In this document: positions 12,282 through 23,921 of the stretch, in pieces | Numbering within the stretch: position 1 is the stretch's first letter | Layout of the letters: each line of letters begins with the position of its first letter | Assembly (NCBI GenBank): GCA_022376515.1 | Contig: WTXI01000011.1 | Span: 186,001-250,000 of the forward strand | Origin: Lactifluus volemus | Lineage: Eukaryota; Basidiomycota; Agaricomycetes; Russulales; Russulaceae | Length of the DNA: 64,000 nt | Reading direction: 5' to 3' | Notes under the pieces: generated by a model | The model's input: the letters and a program-made list of their open reading frames with translations, nothing else | Databases searched by the model: none | Told to the model about the DNA's origin: nothing | Made by a program: the position numbers and the translations under genes

Positions 12282-12424
12282 AAACCAAGGCAAAAATGAA
12301 ACTGTAGCTTTTAAAACTGGTTGCGTCTGACAACGTATTTTTCATCTAAAAATCGTTACAACAAAGCAATACGCGTATACACTTCCCAACTCTCTCACAA
12401 TGAGGAAAGGGAAGGTAAAATAGT

Positions 12425-12515
12425 CGTCACCCTCGGGGATCGAACCCTGCCCTTGCCCTCGCTCCAGCGGCTACGATAAAGATAGCTCGCCCCAATAGGC
12501 TACCGAGTACCGACG
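12425..12515 (-). tRNA. tRNA-like Pol III element, possibly a decayed class II tRNA
   Basis: The 91-nt reverse-strand sequence has a near-consensus A box (TAGCCTATTGGG) and a perfect B box (GGTTCGATCCC). A D-arm-like GCC/GGC pair, a 5-bp anticodon-like stem GCTAT/GTAGC around the loop CTTTATC, and a small variable-arm hairpin CGCT-GG-AGCG can be drawn. The ends pair as CGTC/GACG and CTCGG/CCGAG with an internal loop, and the T stem is mismatched. The anticodon position would read TTA, which would pair with the stop codon UAA. A normal cloverleaf is therefore not met. A pseudogene or tRNA-derived repeat is more likely than a working tRNA. Confidence 0.3.
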
Positions 12516-12706
12516 TTAAGCGCCCGTCCGTCCCCTTTTTAGATAACAATAACAAATGGGAATCGTGAGGTTCGAGTAGCAAAAGCAAAACAGGTTGATT
12601 TCGGTCAGTTTGCAAATGTCAAAACAAAGACAAGAGTGATTGAACAAACTCACACAATGACAAACGACGGACTGGCGACTTTGTGGCTGCCTGAATTGAT
12701 GTTCCG

Positions 12707-15076
12707 TTACACTTCTTGCTCGTACGTGTCTTCCCAGCCACCATCGCCAAAATCGTCCCCTTTGTCACTTGCATCGCCATCATCGACGTCGTCGGGATCC
12801 GGTTGTAAATCGCTGGCGTCAATCAAGTTGTTACCGGTCGTACCACCACCACACCACCAACACCAACACCATTGGCGGTGGGGGCGCACTTCCCGCCGAC
12901 GCGCCCTCCGCCCTCTTCTACGAGCACGAAATTTACATCGTCGTCTTCTTTGTCATCTTCGAGCGTGTACAGCACCTCGTCATCATCCTTTGCGTCCGCG
13001 AACAGATCCTTCAGCGCGTCGTAATTGATGCGCTTGCTGTACCGCGCGTTCTGTTTGAGCAGAGTTCGCACCGATTCGGCGGCCGTGCTTCCATGCGGAG
13101 TCGAAGCGTCGCGTGGTTTCGCCGCTGGTTTCCGACGCTTTGGTTTCAGACCATACACAAAAAAAGATTTGATCAGCAAGAGCACGGAGTATAACGAAAG
13201 TGAGGCGAAAGCGAACCTTCTTGTGCTTAGCTGATGAGGCGCCCGGATCGCGTTGCTCCCCTTTCGCTTTGGAACCATCAGATCACAATATTGAGGAGGG
13301 GGAGGTTGCCGATGTACGTACCCGCGATTGCTTCGAGGTACTCCCGGTTAATCTCAACCCATACTCGCTCTTTGATCCGCACCTCATCCTCGCTCAGAAG
13401 AAACTGATCGAGCTCCTTCTCGTCCAATCCATCCAACTCGTCCACGGGCTGAATGCCCGCCATGCGACGTTCATTCGCTTCGTCCAACGCCGCGCTGAGT
13501 TGTGCGCCTTGTGCATTGAGAAATACTCCGCAACTTCTTCCGTCAGAACGTTGTTGAACTCGACCTCGAGCGGGGACACGATGGCGTCGCTGCTGCCGCT
13601 GCTGCTCGGATTGACGACCTGCGAGGGTAAAAGCGCGATCGAATCGCCGCGAGACCGCCTCGCCAAGAGTGCCGGATCGGTTTGGGTGTCGGGGGCTTCC
13701 TCTCCGGGTTCGGGTAAAAAGAGGGGCTCGGGTTGAGAGGTACCAGCAAGAATTCCCGAGTTGAGGAGATCTGGGTCGAGAAATGTGCGCGGGGCTCTGT
13801 CAGGAAGGACACATCGGCATCGGCATCACCCTCCGCGTCACTTCCGTCGGTGCGCCGACGTTTGCGCTTGCGTTTTTCCGCCTTGCTCTGCCTCTTTCTT
13901 GCCTTGCCCGTCTCTTTAGACGCTTCCGCATCCACCTCGGCATCCTTGTTCTCGCGCTCCTTTTCCTTGCCCTTGATAAACGCGGGCGGGTCCATCTCCT
14001 CCTCGAGCCACACCGTGCGAAAGTCCGTCAAGGTGAGCGCACCGCTCGGCGTCTCCTTGAACTCCTTCAGACGCTTGCGCAGCGTTGTATCGGCGATTTT
14101 GACCACCTGGACGATCTCCTCCACCGAGCGTCGGAAGTTGTTCATGCGGGCGGCGAGGAGAAGACAGGCACCGCAGATGCCTGCCGGTCGTCGTCCCTTG
14201 GTCATCCAGTCACGATCGAAACGCTGCACGAGTCGAATGGCGTCCGTCGCCACTTTGTGCGTTTCGTCACCGAATTCGAGGAGCGCGGCGAAGCGAGAGA
14301 TATAATGGGAGGGATCTACGAGGGGCAGACGTAGATTGAGGGTTTGCACGAGTTGGAGATATGTGTGGCCCAGTTCGAAGACGTTGACCTGTCCAGACAT
14401 ATGGGAATGATTAAAAGATACTCAAAAAGTGGGGTGGGGATGAGGAACTGTGTTCACCTGGAGGAGGTCAGAGAAATCAATGAGCATGTAGTTCCGTGTC
14501 TCTTTCTGCCGACACGCAACGTAGAGACAGACCGCCACGACGTTGAGACTCTTGCGGCCTTTCGTAAACTTGTGTTCTACCGCGAGGGTGTACAATCGCG
14601 TTGCTGCGAGAGAAACAACGTCGGACAGACGTAAAACGGAGGCAATGTTCTGGATCTTGCGATTCGCTAATTAGAAGATGATAAGTACAAGCCCTAGTAG
14701 AAAAGAAGGGAGAGCTCACCGTTGGCAATAGTCTGTTCTCTAGATTCTGTGTTGCCTCTATTTCCAAAAGGACCCCCCATGCGCGCGTGGGCTATAAATC
14801 GGCTTCAGTACGCGGGAAAAGGTCCCGGTGATATCGAAAGGGCTCACTTGCACCCTGCCCAACATAGGAACCCTGAACCATAGCAGCGCCAGCCGCAGTT
14901 TCGCCAAAGGAGACCTCATTTACGATCGTGTTTTCTTCGATGACTGTGCCACATTGTACGCAAAAGCCATTGCCAGCTGCGGCGTCGTATTCAATGACGG
15001 TACCTCCGCAATCAGTGCATACGACCTGTGTTTGGGTTTAAAGACGAGTTGTAGTGCGAGATTGGATCCTTACCAT
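12707..15076 (-). CDS. BRF1: TFIIIB subunit BRF1
   Basis: BRF1 is the TFIIB-related factor that recruits RNA polymerase III to tRNA and 5S genes. The start codon forms an exon alone (15076-15074), followed by an intron and exon 2 from 15025. The zinc ribbon reads CTDCGGTVIEYDAAAGNGFC then VQCGTVIEENTIV, with SFGETAAGAAMVQGSYVG next. The cyclin folds contain SREQTIANANRKIQNIASVL, VAVCLYVACRQKETRNYML, VNVFELGHTYLQL, HYISRFAALLEFGDE and RRPAGICGACLLLAARMN. The C-terminal TBP-binding part shows SKRINYDALKDLF-like sequence (as YSKRINYDALKDLFADAKDD), and an acidic tail DGGWEDTYEQEV ends at 12707. One-base steps occur near 13802-13808, at AAA 13521-13523, and somewhere in 12840-12890. Each would be repaired by one base in or next to a homopolymer or repeat. 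Otherwise the order and length fit the family. Confidence 0.9.
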
Positions 15077-15185
15077 CGTCGTTATTATCGTAGGTTCAGT
15101 ACAATGATCTATTCGGCAATTCCCGCACTTTAGATTTACACCACCACCAACGATCGTATACAAGTATCAATTCAATTCCCATAAC

Positions 15186-16012
15186 TCAGACATTATTTAC
15201 ATTTGGCTGTCCGAATGAATTTTCTGGTTGGCTAAATGCATACTGCGCCCCGTAATTATACGTCGTGGCAATCGGTGGCGCGGTTGCAGCCATCTGAGCC
15301 GGCGGTGGATAAACAGCGCTTCCTCCTCCTCCAACTGCGAGGCGTACTCGGCAACGATTAGATAACCCCCTGTTCAACCATGAGTAATGATGCAAGGGAC
15401 AGGGGAAGAGGGATACGCACAAAACTCAAATAGCCAAAATATGATATTAATGGCGATGGCAACGCCTCGGACGACGTCAAATGCCTTTTTACAATCGTGT
15501 TGCGCATTTGGATCAGTATTGCCCTGGACGCAGCTGTTCACGTCTTGATCTCCAAGCTTGTGGAAAAGGGTAAAGAGGAAGAATGAACCGGTAACGATGC
15601 TGAAGCCAAGGTGCCAAAATGCGAACTGGCTATATATCGAGATTAATACGCGGCGTTTGATGATTGCACCAATCAGCCTGAGCACAGATGTGAGCGCTCA
15701 TATCCTAAATAAAAAGAAAGAGACAACTGACCCGACGATGGAAAGAATGGCAAGAACAGTGTATGAAAAGGATATCATTGCGAGGGAAACATCTTGGTTT
15801 GTGGTTAGATGTGCCTTGTCTGCAAATACAAAGGAGTGATAGTGAGGGCGTGATTGGGCAGTACCAGGACGCTAGATACCTTTATGCGAAACGCTGAGCC
15901 AGCCAGCGATAGCAATGACCAAACCACCGAAAGCACCGAACGTGGCCATAATGAACACACCGAGCCGCACAGGGATGCAACAGCAGAAGTTGTGGGATTT
16001 GACGTAACCCAT
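15186..16012 (-). CDS. Tetraspan membrane protein, unknown function
   Basis: The start MGYVKSHNFCCCIPVRLGVF lies at 16012, with a cysteine trio before the first membrane helix (IMATFGAFGGLVIAIAGWL). Further helices are seen in SFSYTVLAILSIVGLIGAII, FAFWHLGFSIVTGSFFLFTL and VAIAINIIFWLFEF, so four membrane passes in all. The loop before the last helix carries two cysteines (NSCVQGNTD and HDCKKAF), which could be disulfide bonded. The cytosolic tail is acidic (QLEEEE) and then Pro/Ala/Asn/Gln rich, ending NSFGQPNVNNV. The join between these two tail parts needs one extra base at 15320-15321 (AA to AAA on the coding strand). The layout resembles a family of small tetraspan proteins common in basidiomycetes; no function is established. 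Confidence 0.75.
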
Positions 16013-16501
16013 GATGATACACCCGGGATAGCACAGCTAATCGAGTTGAAAGAAGGGTAATGGGAAACACGTCAAGTGTCAGGTAGAGGAAAAGAAGGGG
16101 GGGGAACACGAGCGTAGGGGATGAGTAAAGGGGAGGCTCAGCCTGTGAGACAGAGGCGGGCGTCACTCGGGGTTATATACCATCGATACTGATCGTAAAA
16201 AGGTTCATTTGATGGGAAAACAATGTGCCTTTGATTTCCACAAAATTGGGTACCGTATGCTTTGTTCCGGTTATTTATCATCCCCGGGTCCTCGGAAAGT
16301 ACAGCAATACAGCCTCGGAAATAGATAAAAACAAACCAGAAATACTGTATGTGATATGACCTGGCAACTTTTCGAGGGTACAGTTAAAGTAAGTTTACAT
16401 TTGACAAGCGAAATGAGGCTGGTCATCATTCAACGCGAGCGTCCAAATAGTCCCGTTGCCAGCGAAACAGCGGTGGACCAATCATCGCGCCACATCGATG
16501 C
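16013..16501. promoter_or_regulatory. Divergent promoter region, tetraspan / S2P
   Basis: This 489-bp space between two outward-facing genes has no open frame of note. It presumably holds both promoters. Confidence 0.4.
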
Positions 16502-18436
16502 ATGATCACACTAACTACCTTCCTCCTCCTCCTCCTCGGTTTATGGTCTTCTATTCACATCGTTTATCGCTTTTATGCCCAACCTAACAGGCCATCTCAT
16601 GCCATCTTACCAACATACTTGACCAGACGAAAATCAACGACGTCCGTCACGCTCAAAGGACCTTATCTCCGCGTCGAGAGCACCGCCTTTAATCCAATCC
16701 ATGAGACTTTGACCCTGTGGCTTTCTCAGAACAACCGCGCCGCTCGTGCGCGACGATCCGTCTTGCGCGTAACGTTTGACTTGGGTATCGTGGTCTCCCT
16801 GCTCGGCATGATGGCCGCTTTGGCCCTGCTCGCCTGGACCTTGGTGCAACTCGCGCGGAGATTGGTTCCCGACGATCTGTTTCCTCTGCCTACAACTACA
16901 GACGTATCTTACTCGCATGCCGCCAAACGAGCATATGGGAACGACAACGTATCACCGAGCACGTTCCCCGCACGTCCAACACCAGCCGTACCAATACAAT
17001 TACTAGTACGCATCATCTCACTTCCTCACCCCCTACCACCTGACATCAAAAATCACAGATACCCGGAATCACCCTCCCGTTTTCACAATTGCCCTGGCTC
17101 CTCGCTGCACTCTTCTTTTCTCAGGCCATCCACGAAGCAGGACACGCATTCTCAGCCGCCCTGTTCGTTCGTTTTTTTTTTTTTGGGTTCTGATAACCCT
17201 TCTGATCATCCTCTAAACAGTGATGGCGTACCGCTTCAATCCCTCGGCGCCTCGTTGACCTTAATCGTGCCCACAGCTTTCGTCGCCTTCCCCACTCACA
17301 TCCTCACGTCCCAGTCTCCACCCAAAGTCCGTGCCCGCATTGCCGCCTCTGGTCCCCTACTGAGCGTATTCTCTATCTCGTCCTCCCGCTCGCCCGTCTC
17401 TTCCTCCTCGTCGGTTATTCGGATATTTCTGCACACGGTCTGTTGGTGGCTCGGTGACGCCCGATTCGCCATTGTCGTCTCATCTCCCTGGTGGTGCGTT
17501 GCTCACCGCGCTCGACGACCTTTCGCTCGCCAACGCCAAAGAGAGTACATGGAGTGATTATCTCACCGCGCCGCGCCCACCTCTCTCGGCAGATGAGCCG
17601 GCGGGCTGGTGTCTAGACACGAAATGGTTCCTTGGTGGGAGACACCCCCTCCCACGATTCCTGACCTGAACAATTTATGAAGGTCACTCGCATGGTTGCT
17701 GCGCCGCTCCTCCGCCCGCATCCGGCTCTGAAGCGTGTTTCATACCACTCCAAAGTGAAGAAACACCGCGATGCGTCGAAGCACCAGACATACTTGTACC
17801 CACGAATATTGTCGTAACACGTTGCGATGGGTGTGTGCCCATGGGCAGACGTGTGTGCGAATGCGTGAAGGCGAGGAGTTCTTGCGCATTGGCATACAGT
17901 CTGGTGACTACAAAACCCCAATACACGTCGTGCTATGGAGGGGAACACCAGAAGAAATCTACCAGAGTGGTATGCATCCTCGGTATAAACTGAGATGACA
18001 CATGTTGATCGTGGATCCAGTGGACGTTACCCCCTGGCGCCCTCGTTCACCACTTCTTCCATCCTGGTTTCCAAATCTTATGGAAAAAATGATCCTGTGC
18101 GTCTCTAACGTTACCGCGAACGCCAAGTTACTGAGGTTTGTCGACAGATACACTCAAACGTTAACATTATCCTTGTTTGTGCTCAACGTTCTTCCGCTCC
18201 CCCAACTGGACGGCGGAATGTTGTTGGATGCCGTACTCAGTTTTCGTGACCTCATAGACCCAGACGTCATCGATCTCGAATCAGGTTCCAGAGGAAGGAG
18301 CTTATCCTCACGAAGCCTACGAAGTAGGCTTTTGAGCCGGCTGTTGCGGGGCCTAACAATGGTGCTACTTTGTGGATGTTTATTGTTAGGAACGTACGAC
18401 AGCATCTTGCGAATATATGTGCAACCGTCAGGTTGA
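16502..18436 (+). CDS. Site-2 protease (M50 intramembrane zinc metalloprotease)
   Basis: This is a polytopic protease of the S2P (MBTPS2) family, which cuts membrane-anchored transcription factors such as SREBP inside the bilayer. The start MITLTTFLLLLLGLWSS is a membrane helix. A further hydrophobic stretch (VVSLLGMMAALALLAW) is followed after an intron by FFSQAIHEAGHAFSAAL, where HEAGH (17131-17145) is the zinc-binding active site. A PDZ-like middle part reads VTPDSPLSSHLPGGALLTAL, and a cysteine-bearing lumenal segment contains EACFIPLQ. The second metal site is LFVLNVLPLPQLDGG near 18174-18220, then more helices to the TGA at 18434. One-base steps near 17362 and 17448-17451 interrupt the frame around the PDZ-like part and each is repaired by one base. 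Some introns near 17640-17700 and 17840-17960 are not resolved. Confidence 0.85.
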
Positions 18437-18586
18437 TGATGCACGAGCGCGTCATTGCAAAGCCCGAGAACATTAAAGTCATGCGGCATTGGCATAAAAT
18501 TGTTTTATGATTAACGCCGAACGTGAACATACACGGTCCGCATTGCCAAGTGCAGCATTGTGACCTCCACCAACAGACGAAAAGGT

Positions 18587-19028
18587 TTACTTCTTCTTGG
18601 GCTGTTTCTTCACCTCCTCAATGTTAAGGCCTATGACATAACCTGTGTCAGAGGAGGCGGGACTACGGCGGGGACAAAAAAAATGAAAAATCATGTCTTG
18701 CCTGGTGGAAGACTTTGCTTGAGTTTCTCAGCCTTTTCGGGATCATCGAGCGCAAGGGTGTACAGATATCGTGAGCACCGGATCTTAAACTTTGTGCGCT
18801 CTTTCGCGCCGGGGGTCGCTGGTGCGATCTTTTTGATGCGTGCCGCTATGTCACAGAGGACAGTGTGTGTGGTTAGACAGAGAATTGAAGTAAGGAAAAG
18901 TTGACGCACAGCGGGCGTCCTTCCGCCGTGCGATCTCGATGAACTGCTTGATGTCGCGGATCTCCTTTGGCTATAATTATAGGGTCATTCAGTGGGCACA
19001 CAGACGAAGGGAGGAGCACACAGACCAT
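18587..19028 (-). CDS. RPL38: 60S ribosomal protein eL38
   Basis: This small protein belongs to the large cytosolic ribosomal subunit. The start codon is an exon by itself (19028-19026), then an intron, then [20 protein letters not shown]. The next exon gives [40 protein letters not shown] and LKQSLPPG, and the last one [13 protein letters not shown] with TAA at 18589. The final intron starts with GC: the donor reads CAG|GCAAGA at 18701 and the acceptor CATAG ends at 18631. Only this join gives the conserved PPGLNIEEV end. The insert APATPGAKE after the first block is longer than in human eL38 but seen in fungi. The gene is convergent with the S2P gene 150 bp away. Confidence 0.93.
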
Positions 19029-19597
19029 GGTGCGGAGCGGTTGGGTCGGTCTATTGAAGGGTTGGGATTTGTCTATTGGCGCTGACGGCGCGGGTGGCTG
19101 CGTGAGCTGTATAGCAACACCCGGAAAATGCCGGTCATATTGTACTGTCACTCAAGTCTCAAAGATGCCTCCCTTCGTAAATCTTGCCCTATTTGGGGAC
19201 TTAGCCAGTGTTGGATATACCTCAGTCATTTATTCATGATGTAAAGACTTATGAAATCTCGTGTCTCGCGCAGGCAAAACCTCGCCTTGATTTCATGTAT
19301 GACTCGCGTTCGTCACCTATGGGAACCTTAAGTGGAGAGCTGGGCCACTATCGTCTAGACAAACCAAATGGAGCCAGAGGATGATTTTACTAGGCGAAAA
19401 CTGGGGACACCAGTCACGATAGTCGTCGAGGCAGACTGATGCGCATCTAGGAATGAGACCGCAGTTGAGGCTCTGCCACACAATCACGAAATTACGAAAA
19501 TGAGGATTAATCACATCGTTTGAATGGTCCACTGGGTATGGATACATGTACATGGCAGTCAAAAGCAAGATGGAGGGCGCATTCCTTGTATAGGGTC
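19029..19597. other. Gap between eL38 start and YKT6 end
   Basis: The 569 bp hold the eL38 promoter and the YKT6 3' region. I find no supported gene here. Confidence 0.4.
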
Positions 19598-20360
19598 TCA
19601 CATGACTGAGCAGCAAGAGTTTTGCTGCACAAAGATAGTCTAAGCAGGAAGGACCGAGAGGAGGGAATGATAGACATACCTTCTTGGCGGTCTTGTAGAA
19701 CATCTTGCTTTGCGCAGAAAGCGCAGTCGACCGTTCGACGAGGTTGTCTAACTTCTCACCACGCTGAAGTACAGACTCGATTGTTTTATGCTGCAAGTAT
19801 ACATGAGTATCTCCCAACTAAATACTGAAAAGGACAAGCGCACTAGAATGATCTTGGTTTCGTCAAGTTCTTGTTGTACGCGCATAATATTATCTGCATG
19901 TCGTGGATCTTGGTACTTCTGAAGGTAATTGTTGATTTCCGGGAAGGAGATAGAAGATGGATTGGAGAAGGAAGACTGGGGAACCTTTGTTGCGAAATCG
20001 TCGAGGAGCTTGCTGAGGAGGGAGAAAGCGGGTCGGACGGGGTACTCCTGGTCAGTGATAATTACCGCTATGGCATAAGAGTGAGCCACAAATGTGTATA
20101 GGACTATTGGAGGAAAATTAACCGGCGAGCTGCTCTGCACCTCCCCGGTTATAGACGTGTGCTGTATAGTTGTTCTCTTGAACGCTCTGACGTGCGCCCT
20201 GAGGAGTGCGCTCTACGACGGTCTTTGTGAAAAAGGTCATGAACTCTGCAACAGAGCCTCGCTGATAAAAAGAAAAAGAGGAAAGATCAGATGCATAAGA
20301 TAAGGTAGCACTTGGGCCAGATGGGGGAGCGAGAATGACTGCGAGTGAATAAATCTTCAT
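19598..20360 (-). CDS. YKT6: R-SNARE YKT6
   Basis: YKT6 is a lipid-anchored SNARE for Golgi, vacuole and endosome fusion. The longin domain starts [10 protein letters not shown] at 20360 and includes [20 protein letters not shown] and [21 protein letters not shown] short intron then leads to [20 protein letters not shown]. The SNARE helix contains [40 protein letters not shown] and [10 protein letters not shown], with arginine at the zero-layer position. The last exon, 19624-19598, codes QNSCCSVM and stop. Its last four residues form a CAAX box with an adjacent cysteine, which fits farnesylation plus palmitoylation. The length is normal. Confidence 0.95.
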
Positions 20361-20451
20361 GGGTGAGGAGGTGAGAGAAAGTTAACCCGGGCCGGTGAAA
20401 TTACCTGTTAAAGTAACGGCTGGTTGGAATTCGGTCGGTCAACGGTCAACG
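20361..20451. promoter_or_regulatory. Very short divergent promoter, YKT6 / centrosomin-motif gene
   Basis: Only 91 bp separate the two start codons, so both transcripts must begin inside it or overlap. It contains two similar CGGTCAAC/CGGTCAACG repeats (20436-20451), which could be factor sites. Confidence 0.4.
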
Positions 20452-23400
20452 ATGTCTGCTGCGCTCAATCAACACGCCTCATCTCATTCCTTGGATTTAT
20501 CACTCGGCTCTCTCATCTCCGGCATATCAACTCCTGAAAAGTCACTAAGAGTTTCCTCTCTTTCATCTCATACAACCGCTCCTTCGTCTGTTCCAATATC
20601 TACTCCATCTCCGCCCCATCCACTCGTACGACGTAAGGGTGATGAGTCTACACCCATCGTGCCAAGACGGCACGTATCTACCCGTGATGAGGATGACAAT
20701 CCAGACTCCGATGCTCTCAATGCTACCCAGAACGGTGACAACTGGGAAGGTGACCTCGGGACTCCCTTGAATACAAGGGGTAAACGTTCAAAGTCGAATG
20801 CCACCAATCCAAAGGGAAACAATCTCACCCTCAGAGACCAAGAAAAGGTCCATTTCGTCCCTCTTCTCTCGTTCCATGGACCTTCATGTGACTGTTTTTT
20901 TCATTTCAGCACATTGATAACCTCAAGAAGGAAAACTTTAATATAAAGCTCAAGGTCCATTTCCTCGAGGAACGTCTCGCTCAACTCGCTCCGGACCAAG
21001 TAGAAGCTGCGCTCAAACAGAACATAAATCTCAAGATCGAGGTTCAACAACGCGGTATGGAGCTCAAGAAGGTCCGGAAGCTCGTCCTCGAGCTCGAGAA
21101 TGAACTACAGCGCATACAACGCGGCGATGCAGCACGTTCATCGCGTGAACGTGACCTCGAAGCTCTGCTCGAGAAACGCGCACATGAAACACGAGAACTG
21201 CGCCGTCGTCTCACTAGCGATTCTGGTCAAGATGATGCTGCTCTGCGTGAGGCAGAGGAACGCAACGCCGAGCTCGAGGAAGAACTCGAAAATGTCCGCC
21301 ACCTACTCGAGGAGAACATGGACGAGCTCGAGCGACTCAAAGACATTGTCGAGCAGCGAGGGGAGGCCACCGATGGCGTAGGTAGCGGCCAGCAACGCAT
21401 CGCAGCACTTCGGGAGGAAATTAAAGACCTTAAAGCCGCACTGGAGGAACATGATGATGTTCTTGGCCAGCGCGAAGACGAGAGGGAAGAACTCCTAGAT
21501 CAGAATGAAGCGCTGCGTTTACAAATCGAGGACCTGGAGCGCCGCCGAGAAGCGGAATGTATCGAACGTAGTCAAAGCCGTGCCATGATCCTTGAAGAGC
21601 GTGAGTCACGCGAGGCGATCGAGGACGATCTCAACGTGCTCCGCGACAAGCTCGCCGCAGCGAGCATTGAGCTCCAACAGAAGGATGACGAGCTTAGCTT
21701 CAAGACTCAAGAGATCACCGAGCTCGTCAACGAGCACCGCTCTATTCTCGATGACGTCGACGGCGAGTGGAAAGGCGAGGTTGACGAAGCCAAAATACAG
21801 ATCGAGGAGCTACGTGACGTGCGTCGTTATCTCACCAACCATTCTCAACCATCGCCTGCTGATTTCTCTTTGTCTCCAGGCCCTTGCAGAGCGTGACACC
21901 GAATCAGAGGAGCTTCGTATGCAGATCAATGAGCTAGAATCTAACACCAATGCTCTCCACGACAAATTCGAGGCAGCGCTCGCTCATCTAGAACGAGAGG
22001 CTGAAGAGAAGGATGAGGAAATTGCCCTTGCGAATCGCGAGATTGAACAGCTTGGACACCGCATCTACGAACTAGAAGAGGATGCGGAAGAGCTGAAGAG
22101 AATCAATGATCGTGCACGAGAAGACGAAATGGTCGAGCGTGAGCGGTTGCAGGCCCTTACGGCGGCTCTGAAAGAAGTGTGTTCCCTTGTCCTGGTCCCG
22201 ATGTATCTCTTGACGCCTTGATAGAAAGTAGCGCACCTCAAGAACGATTTGCACGAAATGACCGAGCTCTACGAGGCATCCAACCAGGATGTTCTTGCTC
22301 ATCGTGAGCGTCAAGAAGAGCTAGCGCGGCACGTCCAGGACCTAGTCGCGGAGGTGAAGAAGGAGCGTGATGCTCGTGAACGCGTCGAGAGCCAAATGGA
22401 AAAGTCAAATCGTGATTACGACTCTGAGCTTCGCCGCTCGCGCCGCGCCTACGAAGCGCACGAATCTTCGGCGCAGACCGTGCAGACCGAGCTCGCTCGC
22501 GTACAAGCCCTCCTCGGCCAGCGCGAAGCGGACGTTTCTGCCCTCCAAGCTGCGTTGAGCGCACAGGAAGTGGCGGCCAAGACCCAAGGCGAGCATGCGA
22601 CGACCGCGCGGTTCTCGCTACAGCTCGAGGCGGACCGACTGAAACGTGACCTGGAGCGACTCGAGGACGAGCTTTCGCGCGCGCGCAAGGACCTTGACGA
22701 GCGAGAGACCCGCATGCGCGAGCGCGACGGGGTCATCGACACGCTGCATACGGAGAATCGCGAGCTTTCGGCACAGCTGGCCGCGCAGCGCCAGGCCCGC
22801 ATGAACGCGACCGAGAAGCTCGATTTGACCCAATCGAGCTTGGGCTCGGCGGAAGCGGACGTTGCCTCATTGCGCTCGCGCGTGCAGGAGCTCGAGCAGA
22901 GGCTCTCGAAGGATCAACGGTCCTTGCTCGCAGCGGAGAACCAGTATAGAGACCAGCTGACCGAACGTAACACGCTCTTGCTCACTATCTATCAGTATAT
23001 GGACAAGATTCTCGGTGTCGACAAGACTCCCGTACGTCCATCCTTTCTCCCCAATATCGTTTTACCTCCGCACCCTGTGTCCTGATTTTTTTCTTACACG
23101 CTTGTAGAAGAAGGGCGGCCAGGCGGAAACGAAACCTTACACTAATTTTGGCGTCTTCCACGACAACCTGATCACCCGTCTCAAGTCGCTCAGCCAGATT
23201 CAACTGGACTTTGAGAAGCGTGTCAAGGATGCTGAGGGTCGGTATGCCGAGAAGCTGAATGAGATACGCAAGACATTGGAGAACCGGTGGCGACAAGTAG
23301 ACAAGTTTGAGAACAGTGTCAAGCAATACGCGGATTCGAAAACCATCTGGCGGCGCAAGCTCAGCGCGAAGGAGGGCGAACTAGAAGCGGCCAAGGTATC

Positions 23401-23921
23401 GTACTTTTTTTTCCATAGGTCCGCATTCCTGATCTTCTAACTTATGTAGACAACGCTATCGGACCTGTCATCGCAGTTGGCCATACTGAAGCGGCCTACG
23501 CCTAGCGACTCGAATGAAGTCAAGGCACTGATGATCCGCGCAAACAATGCGGAGCGTCGCCTGGCCAATGCACAGAACCAACTCGCCGCTGCTGAGGAGA
23601 AGATCGCAGCCATGAACCAGAAGACGACTGCGGCAGACAGCAAGTGGGAAGCGCGGGTGAAGGAGTACGAGACGCGCCTCCGCGCGGCGGAAGAGAAGGT
23701 CAAGCGGGAGAGACAGGGTTACAAAGAGCGAATGCTAGAGCTCGAAAATCAGATCAAGTGCGTACTTGTCCCCCCGAGTCCTTTGCTTGTCTGACTGCTC
23801 TTCTTTCAATTGATTCATCAGATCCCTACAGAGACAAAGGGAGATTGCAGACAAGCGGAACCAGCAGTTGGCCGACATCGAGGCCAAGGTACCACACAAG
23901 GTGGTGTCACCATCGCGGTAG
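20452..23921 (+). CDS. Centrosomin-motif coiled-coil protein (gamma-tubulin anchoring)
   Basis: The N-terminal 130 residues are Ser/Thr/Pro rich. They are followed, across an intron (20848-20909), by a Cnn_1N-type motif: LTLRDQEK, then HIDNLKKENFNIKLKVHFLE and ERLAQLAPDQVEAALKQNIN, LKIEVQQRG. This motif recruits and activates gamma-tubulin complexes in centrosomin, CDK5RAP2, Mto1 and Pcp1 relatives at spindle pole bodies or other microtubule-organising centres. The rest is a long coiled coil, with heptads rich in Glu, Arg and Leu. Exons are 20452-20847, 20910-21818, 21880-22176, 22225-23031, 23108-23395, 23450-23757 and one from about 23821 to the stop at 23921. All keep frame. The end, VPHKVVSPSR, is short, and I see no PACT or other known C-terminal targeting domain. 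Whether it is the Pcp1 or the Mto1 type is not clear. Confidence 0.85.

Noticed and set aside
12425..12515. A functional UAA-suppressor tRNA
   Set aside because: The T stem and acceptor do not form a normal cloverleaf and position 37 is not a purine, so decay is more likely.
13733..14334. Two long plus-strand open frames of 183-190 codons
   Set aside because: Both are shadows of the BRF1 coding exons on the minus strand.
22238..22833. Reverse-strand open frames over 20 kb-region coiled coil
   Set aside because: They mirror Glu/Arg codon bias of the centrosomin-motif gene and have no family pattern.
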